From Capronia americana (Eukaryota; Ascomycota; Eurotiomycetes; Chaetothyriales; Herpotrichiellaceae): a stretch of DNA of 64,000 nucleotides. Made by a program: the position numbers and the translations under genes. The notes beneath the pieces were generated by a model, which worked only from the letters and a program-made list of their open reading frames with translations, did not search any database and was not told the DNA's origin. The stretch covers positions 1,550,001-1,614,000 of the forward strand of contig JADWQD010000002.1 in NCBI GenBank assembly GCA_016110215.1, in the 5' to 3' direction. Shown here piece after piece: positions 55,848 through 64,000 of the stretch (position 1 is its first letter; every line of letters starts with the position of its first letter).

Positions 55848-56955
55848 ACGAGGGTAACGTCGAAGCATGATGAGAGCGAAGGCGGTGCGCGACGTTTGCA
55901 GATGGACAGGCGCGTAGAAGAGAAACATATACGGAAAGACCAAGAGCATTGTTCAACTAGACCACCTATTCAATACAAACCTTGATTCATACTCCCAAAC
56001 TCGTGGTCGCGACCTCAACTCATTATTCCCGCGGCCAATCGCAGCGCCTATCTCTCCTTCTGAAAGCCACACAAATACTGAGTATCCAGTGCTGTGTAGT
56101 GTGTATGCAGATGAAGCAGGTCGGCACCTCCGGGCTCCCTGGGGCCCGATCTCACACAGGATTCTGAGAGCGAATCAGAATTGGTGGGATCAGGGGGGAT
56201 CACCGGGGGGTGTTTCGGGAATGCTGGGTTGGGCGTCTTAGGCGTCGGTGCTAAGCCAAATAAGCTCATGGATTTCTTGGCGCGGTTTGAGCTTCAAGCT
56301 CGTGGCCTTGAAGGCATCTGTCGCACCCTCCCCGTCGTCCTATTCAGCAGCCTCCCTATTCAGCCGTTTCGTCCACTCATTTCAATTGTGTATCAAGTCT
56401 CTCATTACTGGTCCTTTCCGAATACACACGCTATCCAAGTTCGCCCTTTCTGCGTCATTGTTCTTCGGGTCACCCTAGACCCGCGTTCGTTCTTTATTCC
56501 CCCTGCCACCCCTTGACTTCTCCGGTCTTGCGCACGCTTTGTCCACTTTGGACTCATCGAAACCTTACTGAGGGCTCCTCAATTCACACGAAGCCCGTCT
56601 TCATCCTCAGACGTCAACTGCCAGAAGGTGAAGGAAGGCGTTTGCCCATCAACAAGGCAGAGGCAGCAGCAGTCGTGCCTGCCATCTCACTAAGAGCCGC
56701 AATAACAAACAATGCAATAGACTCAGTCCGGGACAGAGGTGTATCTCTCGGCTTGCGAGAAGTTGAGCTGGACTCTTCAACAAGTTGTACCTGATCAGCG
56801 GCTGCGCCGTGTCCTCGGACGCTCAGGTACCACAACCACATACGGAATTAGAAGCAGTCGCCCGAACGTCTCGGGCTTCACGAATCTCCTCTTAAACGGC
56901 TGCCAGGTTGCAGCTGAATCTACGATCTTTACACCCTTCAAATTTATCTCCGGCC
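55848..56955. promoter_or_regulatory. Upstream region of the Kch1-like gene
   Basis: These 1.1 kb separate two plus-strand genes. Several short upstream ATG frames exist, but none has a recognisable product. Probably promoter and leader. Confidence 0.6.
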
Positions 56956-58987
56956 ATGGGTTGCTGCGGTGGAGACAGAGAGAAGTTCGGCAACTTGAGC
57001 GCTGAACAAAAATGGGACTACATTGTATGGACTCTTCCCACTGGATGTGGTGAGCTTGGACTGACGCATGCTGCAGAATCTCGATGACTTTAAATCCTCG
57101 TCGTGCTGGACACCCTTCGCCTATGGCTACCTTATGGTTATGGGTATCGTTTCGATATCTGTCTACGCTGTCGACACCTTTACTGCCATCAACCTCCTCG
57201 CCTTCGACAAATGGGCGGGTCAGATCAAGCCCGAGATACCCTTGAACATCTCCCGATGGATCTTTGCCGGCTGTATCATTTTGTCCTTCATTCTACTCGT
57301 CTATCGATGGGTGAGGGCAATTCGGGTCATGCGCCAAGGAGGGGTTGCCAAAAGCTATCTGGATCCATTAGCAGTCCGCGTACAGTCTATCCGATGGGGA
57401 AAGGGAAGAGGATGGAAGCGGTTTCTGGTCTTTGCCGAGTTGACCAAGAGTCGGAAGGGTGCTGACTATGTTGCCCTGTTCACTTATTTCTCTTTCGAAG
57501 CTTGGCTTAGGATCGTCTTCGCGGAAGGGCCACGACAGGTGGTGAACGCCATCACCCTGTACTCGGTCTTGAGGCTGAAGCTGGTCCCAGAGGGCGAACA
57601 CGCGCCCTCGGACGGTCACTCGCCCGTGATACAATTCTTTGTCAATGTTGGAATTTTGGCCGATTCCAACCACCTGCAGGCTGTGATCCTCTTCGGCATG
57701 TTATGGACCCTCGTTATTTGGGTCATCTCTGTCATCAGTCTGATCATCTCGGTCATTCTGTACCTTGTCTTCCTCTGGCATCACATACCCACCGGAGATG
57801 GCGGCCTGACGGGATACTGCCGTAACAAAATCAACAAGAGGATGGAGAGAGTCGTCAGGATCAAGGTTGACAAAGCACTGAAGAAAGAGAATGCCCTCCG
57901 AGCTCGGGAAGAGGCCAGAGCTGGCCGTGAAGGGACATTGGCAGACATCAAGAAGCAGCCCACGCTCCCTGACCTCGGCCAAGGTGGCTCCCTTCCAACC
58001 TTGTCCAGGACGACGACGATGACCACGCTCCCAGAGTACACATCTCGTCCAGCCACAAGCAGGAACAGTGATGATCCCCTTCCTGCTCTACCCACTCTTC
58101 CCAACATTGCACCGCGTCCGCCTATGCCTTCACGGACCGTGACGCATGGATCTGCAGCATCGTGGTCAAGCTACAAATCAGACGCGCCGCTAATGGGAAA
58201 TGCGGAAGAGATGGGATATGCACCAGATAGAATCCACGCAACGGAATCCGACTTGAATGGTGGTTGGTATGGAAGACCTGCAAATCGGAGCGTTACGAAC
58301 CTGTCGCAGCCGCCTCTCCGCTCTTTCAGTCCCGCGCTTCCTCGACCAGGAACAGCGCAAGGAGATAGAAATGGCCCTGGGTCATATCAAATGGATCCAC
58401 TTCCACGACCAGGTACCAGTACTTCCAACAGTGGACGCTTCAGACAGCCCTCCGACCAAAACAGCGCTCTCCCCTACCCAGATGATCGAAGTTCGACACC
58501 ATCGGATCAACAACCATCCTGGACAGGACCAATTTATGATAGCCCAATCGACGGTGCTGGTCGTCGCACACCAGCTGCCGCAGTCGGCCCAACATTTCCC
58601 CGTATTTCTGAAGAAGCGAACCGAATGTCACCGCTACCCGGACCACAATTTCGCTCGCAAACTCCTATCCAAGGACCCCCGGAAAGATCATTCACACCCG
58701 CTGGTATGCCTCCAGCCAGGACAATGACCCCAACTGGGGGTCCCACTTTACCACGATTACAGACCTCACAGTCATCTGGTTACATCCCATATTCTGCAGG
58801 ACGATCAATGACACCGGCGTCGTCATCGATTCCTCCGAGCGCTACTATTCGTAGTGTCACCGATCCAGTGAGAACATATACACCTTTTGGACAACAACCC
58901 CAAGGGCTACCCAATGGCCCACGAGGCGGTTCGGGACCATACAGACAGGCGAGTCAGGATACAAACGACATCTTGGATCATTATTGA
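56956..58987 (+). CDS. KCH1: Kch1/Prm6-like membrane protein (low-affinity potassium influx family)
   Basis: Exons 56956-57024 and 57077-58987, with a 52 bp intron (gtatgg...gctgcag, phase 0), encode 659 residues. Exon 1 gives MGCCGGDREKFGNLSAEQKW and joins DYI to NLDDFKSSSCW, which matches the family start. Membrane segments lie near VMGIVSISVYAVDTFTAINLL, WIFAGCIILSFILLVYRW and the long LWTLVIWVISVISLIISVIL stretch; a conserved cytosolic block with KSRKGADYVALFTYFSF lies between them. The region after residue 270 is disordered, Pro/Ser rich and probably cytosolic. In yeast Kch1 and Kch2 support potassium influx that activates calcium signalling during pheromone response. The N-terminal Met-Gly-Cys-Cys suggests myristoyl and palmitoyl modification. 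Ion specificity is inferred from family. Confidence 0.88.
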
Positions 58988-59359
58988 GCAAGTGGATCCC
59001 CGATCAAATTAACATTAAGTAAAGCGACTTCTGCGCTCCTGGTGATGAACAGTAATGACGAGTGATATTGGCTTGAATCCGTAGCAAGAATGTCACACTA
59101 TCTTGCTTCAACACATTTGCAGTTTCCGTCGTACTCATAGAGTTCTGTGTCACTGTAGAATCGAGGGTGGTCTGATCGATACCCCTGGCCTGGTAAATAA
59201 TGATGTCGTAGAGATGCGGATCCTGAGCTCGGCGATTGGCCAATTCCTGCCAATTCCAAGTGCTCGCTTCATCCATGTGAGATATATTTTGGTGCCAGCC
59301 ACCTCCCCTGAGCCACTGCCGTGTTGCATTGCTGCCAGCTTGCAGTTTCAATAAGCACA
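58988..59359. promoter_or_regulatory. Short promoter region of COX15
   Basis: These 372 bp between the Kch1-like stop and the COX15 start must hold the COX15 promoter; no coding region is seen. Confidence 0.6.
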
Positions 59360-61196
59360 ATGCTGGCGGCAAATGGCTTTTGCAGAGCTCTGCGAGAAGC
59401 CGCGCCAGGCTTGTCGAGACGCTTCTTCGAATGCAGTGGCCGAAGGAACGCCTCGCAAGTCGGCATTGCGAGGGAACAATCAATACTGAATCGACAGACT
59501 CGAAAACTCAGCACCTCACCGTCGAAGCGCGCGAATTCTCTCTGTACTACTACGAAGCTATGCGCTCCTTCCACCCACCATACATGCCCACCCTTTCCGA
59601 CGCGATACTTTCGGGCATTTACCCAATCCACAAGAGCTAGGAACACAACCTCTCCGGAAGCAGGTGATCGAACAAATGCACACAGTCAGGACAGTGGAAA
59701 GCACGGAGATGAGACGAAGAGCAGAAAATCCTTTTTCCCAGATGCGTCATCGAACATGGTGGCTTACTGGCTTCTGGGGAGTGCTGCCAGTGTCTTTGGA
59801 ATCGTGGTTTTTGGAGGTCTCACAAGACTTACGGAGTCTGGGTTCGTATAGCCTATTCTCGTGGTCTTCTTAAGACATACAGAGCTTGCTGACCCGAGCC
59901 AACAGCCTGAGCATCACAGAATGGAAACCAGTCACCGGCTCTCTACCGCCCATGTCTGAGGCCGACTGGGAGTCCGAATTCACCAAGTACCGCTCCAGTC
60001 CCGAGTTCAAGATGCTCAACTCACGCATGACGCTTGACGAGTTCAAGTCCATCTACTGGATGGAATGGATCCATCGCATCTGGGGCCGCTTCGTTGGCCT
60101 CTCCTTCGTTATCCCCGCGGCTTATTTCGTTGCGAGAAAGCACGTCTCGAGACCTATGGCCGCGAGACTGCTGGGTATAGCTGGCTTAATCGGATTTCAG
60201 GGGTTTATTGGCTGGTGGATGGTGAAATCCGGACTGAAGGACGACCTATTCGCTCCAGGTTCGCACCCACGTGTATCACAATACAGATTAACTGCGCACC
60301 TGGGAGCCGCCTTCGTTTGTTACCTCGCCATGTTCTGGAACGGCCTCGACATTTTGCGGACGAATAAGATATTGCGTTCGACTCCAGACGCAGCGAACGC
60401 GACTCTGAATGCTCTGAAGAATCCCGCGCTGAGGCCGTTCAAGCGCTACGTTTCCTTTCTTGCCGGCCTAGTATTCATTACAGCCATGTCTGGGGGTCTG
60501 GTAGCTGGTCTCGATGCAGGCTTGATCTACAACGAGTTTCCATATATGGGCCTAGGACTCACGCCACCAAAGTCTGAACTCTGGGACAAATTCTACAGCC
60601 GCGCAGCTGATAACAGTGATCTTTGGTGGCGGAATATACTCGAGAATCCCAGTCTAGTTCAGCTCGATCATCGGATTCTGGCGACCACCACATTCACGGC
60701 AGTCATGGCTCTTTGGGCTTTCGCACGCTCGGGCGCTATGCAGAAGGTTCTCCCTCGAGCGGCGCAAAGAGGTGTCCACGGTGTTGTCGGCTTCGCCTTC
60801 TTGCAGGTCACGCTGGGCATCACCACACTACTGTACCTGGTACCCACGGGGCTGGCGAGCGCACATCAGGCGGGCAGTCTGGCATTGTTGAGTTGGACAA
60901 TTGTGTTGGGCAGTCGGGTCTGGTTCCCGACACAAGCTGCGAGAATCTTGGCCCAACGAACTGCGACGCACGCAAACTTGGGCAACAATGCTACACAAAA
61001 TGCTACACGGGTGCTCAAAGCGGGGTCAAATGGACTGCTGCCCGGGACACCTGCATCGCTGGCAACTGCAGGAATCATGCCTATTGTAACAGCTATAGGT
61101 CTGATTTTCTCGACCGAAGCAGAAGGCACACTTCGAGACCAGCTGTCCAAGCGGGACCTTGAGAAATGCCCGAGCTCGAAAACCAAGCAGACGTGA
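59360..61196 (+). CDS. COX15: COX15, mitochondrial heme A synthase
   Basis: Cox15 converts heme O to heme A in the inner mitochondrial membrane for cytochrome c oxidase. Exons 59360-59841 and 59906-61196, with a 64 bp intron (gttcgt...caacag, phase 2), encode 590 residues. Splicing joins GGLTRLTES to GLSITEWKPVTG, a family hallmark. Conserved histidines expected to bind heme occur in MEWIHRIWGRFVG, YRLTAHLGAAF, QLDHRILATTTF and ASAHQAGSLALLS. About eight membrane helices can be traced. The first 130 residues are Arg/Ser rich without acidic clusters early on, as for a matrix presequence, and make the protein about 100 residues longer than yeast Cox15 (486). The donor GTTCGT is weak, but frame and domain continuity support it. 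Confidence 0.96.
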
Positions 61197-62652
61197 TCGG
61201 AATGAGCCTTAGTAGCCCTGGCGTGGAAGTCTTGTACCATTTGCTTAAGAAACATCCATACTTCACTCTTCACTGAACTGTCTTTCATCTCTCGCAGAAA
61301 TGCTCTCCATTCCTTGTCTTCTCTACGGTCCTGCCCACTGCTACTGACTGTTCCAATGGATGTTGTCGTTGTATCAATAAGAGCCCAGCAGATGGGCTTC
61401 GGGACCGGCCCTATCAATCGATATTCCATCGGGGCCACGCGCACGGCTCTCTCAGGGTCAGCCGGCTTGGAGCGCCCAGCAAAAGACCACAGATCCTCAG
61501 ATTCGAGGAAAATACATCAGACCGCACTGGCATGGAGCTCTAGAAGCTTGCAGGACCAACGCCGGGTACCGATTGACCTCAGGTGAGCCGGAAAAAATCC
61601 ATTCTGGCTCGGAATCGGCGGCCCAGCTCACCGTCATGGACGACGGTACAGTCGCAAGTCCTCCAACTTCTACACTGCTCACGATTTCGGAACTTGCGAA
61701 GAGAACTAGGGTGCAACCTAATGATGGCAACGCCTGCAAGAGCTTGGGCCGGGAGCTGTCTTTGCTTGTATGTAAGGACCTACGGCTGCTGCCTTGTACC
61801 GTTCACCGTCAAAGAAGGCCTTCGCGACAGGGCATCAGTTGGTGGAGCTGGGACATACTTACGCGGAGCAAAGGAGTCAAGGTGAGAGTTGAGGTTGTGC
61901 TGGCTCGCGATCGGAAGCAGAGTTCTTGGTCCGAACAATGGGCCTTTTGCCTTCCTATGGGTGTAGGAGGTTTCGATTGGGACAATTGCTCGCTCACTTA
62001 CAACAGGCGCACCATCCCGTACGAGAGGCAGGATACTGCGCTCTCATCCACCTTCCTGACTTTGGAAAGCTGCGTCAATCCTGGTGTCACACGCATCCAC
62101 AGCGAGCATTTTCACATACGGGCGCTATTCACGTATTTTCTGGATGTTTGAAGGTCTGACGAGCACCGAGAGACGCCGAATCAAGGACTCGAGAGCAATT
62201 CTTGACACGAAAGGTCAGTTCAGGAGCGGCCCGCACAATGGCAGATTGCAGGGCCAATGAAGAACCCGACGAGCAGGAATTTCTCCTCTGTCCTCGACGC
62301 ATCAGCAGTTTGGTCGGGAACACCCTGGGAAAATGCGTGCCCAACCATCAAAATTTCCCTTGCAGCGGATGTGCCTCTCAAACGCTCCGGATATGCAGCC
62401 TCAACATCATTGCTGGGCAAAGACCACTTGTGGCTTGGGGCTTGACGATTCTGTGACAGCTGCTTGGTCTGTTTCAGGATACCTAGCAAATATGTGGGGT
62501 GGAGCGCTGTGGCAAGCAATAACGCCTGGCTTCCTGGTTGAAATACCAACCGCAGCCACCGGGTTGGGCAATGTTGTTGTTGATCAGAAACTTTGAAGCC
62601 AACCCGTGAACCCGACCTGTTCAATAACCTTTCTTCTTTACTATTATTTTAG

Positions 62653-62892
62653 AACCACGTGGGAGTCAAGAGAGCGGGAGTGACAGTGTCTCATCTGCCA
62701 AAAGCAGCGCATCTCCATTGGGATCAGCCAGAGATCGCCCGGAAATGTATCGATAGAAGCAATGTGCCGCCGCGTTATCGATTGTGGACGGGGCGTACTA
62801 GTGTTATGGAAGATGTACAGAAGTGGGGTGCTATGAGATTGAACCAGGGCTGGTCACGAGCAGAAGAGATTGCGCGACAAACAAGAAATTGA
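62653..62892 (+). CDS. Possible 3'-terminal exon of an unmodelled gene
   Basis: A strong acceptor (ttctttactattattttag) precedes an open frame of 79 codons ending at TGA 62890-62892. The product is rich in Arg and Trp with balanced charge, for example PPRYRLWTGRTSVMEDVQKW, and looks more like a folded protein than nearby chance frames. No matching upstream exon could be fixed, and no family is recognised. The frame itself has no ATG before its middle, so if real it must be an internal or terminal exon. Confidence 0.25.
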   Translation, partial: NHVGVKRAGVTVSHLPKAAHLHWDQPEIARKCIDRSNVPPRYRLWTGRTSVMEDVQKWGAMRLNQGWSRAEEIARQTRN

Positions 62893-63432
62893 TACGGTGA
62901 CGGTGACAGGCTTCCTTTGGAGGGACGTGATGCTGAGGAAGCTGAGGCACCTGAGAGGAAGCTGTTGCTGACTATTGCTGAAGTGGGCTGCAGAAGGCCG
63001 CTGATAGCCAGTGCCAGCTACTCAACCATGTGGCATGCAATGAAAAGCGACCGCCCTGGCGTTTCTGGGCTTGATGGGCCGGCTCGACCGCTATCCTTAC
63101 GAGGAAGAGGGTGATAGGGCGTTCAGTGTTATGGTCTCCGATGACGGTGCTTTCTCGCGACAGCCGCTCAAAACGTAACGCGACAAATAATTCACCGTTT
63201 GCTTTATGAGGAGGCTCGTTAGCGCTGAAGTACGGAGAAGTTGAACAACTTCTGCTAAGAGCTAAATATACTCGCGTGTGAACGGGTTTGTCCATGGTTC
63301 GAGCCTTGTAGTTGGGCCGGCGGAGTCCTATGCACGCGTCTTACCGCTGTCTGCTGCAGTAGCAGAGTAGCAAGTGGATAGCATGGGCGTGGCACGTAGA
63401 AGCCAGCATAGAAACACACGCCCGTCGCCCGC

Positions 63433-63448
63433 CTGTCTGTCTGTCTGT
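63433..63448. repeat. CTGT tetranucleotide repeat
   Basis: Four perfect CTGT units within a pyrimidine-rich stretch about 300 bp upstream of the start codon at 63750, a usual composition for fungal promoters. Confidence 0.85.
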
Positions 63449-63749
63449 CCGTCCTTCCACTGTCACTATCTCTGCCCCCTTCGCGCCGCCTAACAGCCAG
63501 TCACATCCTTCTAGGGCTGGACACTGGTCAGCGCGGTTGTCGCTTGCCCTTGTTCAGATTAAGCGCCTCCTCTTACACCTCGCTACCTGCTGGAGGTTCG
63601 AAGGTTGCAAGCCGGACCCCAAGGCTGGTTTAGTGCAGTGCCTCGCTGCCCGCTTTTCCCTGCCCGTGGCATCTTGCTTCGTCCAACTGCACTGCACAGC
63701 ACAGCACAGCGCAGCACGGCTCTGGCAGACTGCACCTGCCAGACTGACC

Positions 63750-64000
63750 ATGGACCACGACGTCCACAACTCGACCACGTCCAACTTGACCACCTTCTCA
63801 TCTTCCAAGCGACGACGCAACACTTTGACCAAGAATCCTCCGCCCTCTGCGTACCCCTCCAAAGGATCGCTCCGCAACCAACTGTCGTCGGCCGCACTCC
63901 AGCGAGCGCCGTCAGCGCCATCTCCATATCAGCGCAGTCACGACACCTCCCAGTCAGGACGCGATTTCCACCACCGATCCCAATCCAACGCGTACGGCTC
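63750..64000 (+). CDS. 5' end of an unrecognised gene (runs off the window)
   Basis: An ATG in strong context (tgaccATGGAC) opens a frame that stays open for 83 codons to the window edge. The encoded N-terminus is disordered: Ser, Thr, Pro, Gln and His rich, with a basic KRRR patch at residues 20-23 that could be a nuclear localisation signal. Codon third positions are mostly C or G, as in the coding regions nearby. A pyrimidine-rich promoter-like stretch and CACAG-type simple sequence (about 63689-63719) lie just upstream. The family cannot be told from this part. Confidence 0.65.
   Translation, partial: MDHDVHNSTTSNLTTFSSSKRRRNTLTKNPPPSAYPSKGSLRNQLSSAALQRAPSAPSPYQRSHDTSQSGRDFHHRSQSNAYG

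Larger units (their letters stand above)
61197..63749. other. 2.5 kb region without a confident gene
   Basis: No domain is recognisable. An ATG frame at 61636 reaches a GTATGT donor at 61768, good acceptors occur (cttacaacag before 62008, ctgtttcag before 62489, tattttag before 62653), and the frame 62653-62892 looks protein-like. I could not link these into a continuous model. The right end is pyrimidine-rich and contains CTGT repeats, fitting the promoter of the gene at 63750. Confidence 0.4.

Noticed and set aside
54576..61196. Secondary-metabolite cluster around the old yellow enzyme gene
   Set aside because: Neighbours are a potassium-influx family protein and COX15; no polyketide synthase, NRPS, terpene enzyme or cluster regulator is present.
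61573..62151. Plus-strand open frame of 192 codons read as a single-exon gene
   Set aside because: The frame runs through a GTATGT donor and the product lacks any domain; kept only as part of the uncertain region.

Overview
The window is nuclear DNA of a filamentous ascomycete (Pezizomycotina). Protein-coding genes carry short introns, mostly 47-66 bp with GT-AG ends. The gene set is fungal: an adenylate cyclase with Ras-association, leucine-rich-repeat, PP2C-like and cyclase modules, a DUF1752/DUF3295 regulator, a bZIP regulator with a fungal-specific domain, HP1 and a Kch1-type membrane protein. A tRNA-His with an intron fits as well. I cannot name the species; a Eurotiomycete-like fungus is only a guess. 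No virus, plasmid, CRISPR array or intact transposon was seen.

Left part (1-16.9 kb). The 3' end of an annexin gene converges on adenylate cyclase (minus strand). Next comes a 1007-residue fungal protein of unknown function on the same strand. Across a divergent promoter lies a D-serine dehydratase-like gene. A tRNA-His gene sits at about 16.8 kb.

Middle (16.9-33.6 kb). This part is gene-poor. The only convincing gene is a DUF1752/DUF3295 regulator (22.2-23.9 kb), flanked by about 5.4 kb and 9.7 kb without recognisable genes. These flanks are rich in short tandem repeats and in the self-complementary word family TACTCGTA/TACGAGTA.

Right part (33.6-64 kb). This is gene-dense housekeeping territory: a CCCH plus CHY zinc-finger protein, a bZIP regulator, CCT5, HP1 (divergent from CCT5), an MGST3-like MAPEG protein, cytosolic lysyl-tRNA synthetase, a TAPT1/Emp65 membrane protein, a BTB protein, an old yellow enzyme, a Kch1-like protein and COX15. 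After a 2.5 kb stretch that may hide an intron-rich gene, the window ends in the 5' end of an unrecognised gene.

The neighbours do not form a pathway or a secondary-metabolite cluster; functions are mixed. Spliced models were built by hand from splice sites, reading-frame continuity and domain continuity, so coordinates are exact readings of the sequence but unconfirmed by transcripts. Where an open frame extended upstream through a non-ATG codon, the first ATG was taken as start.
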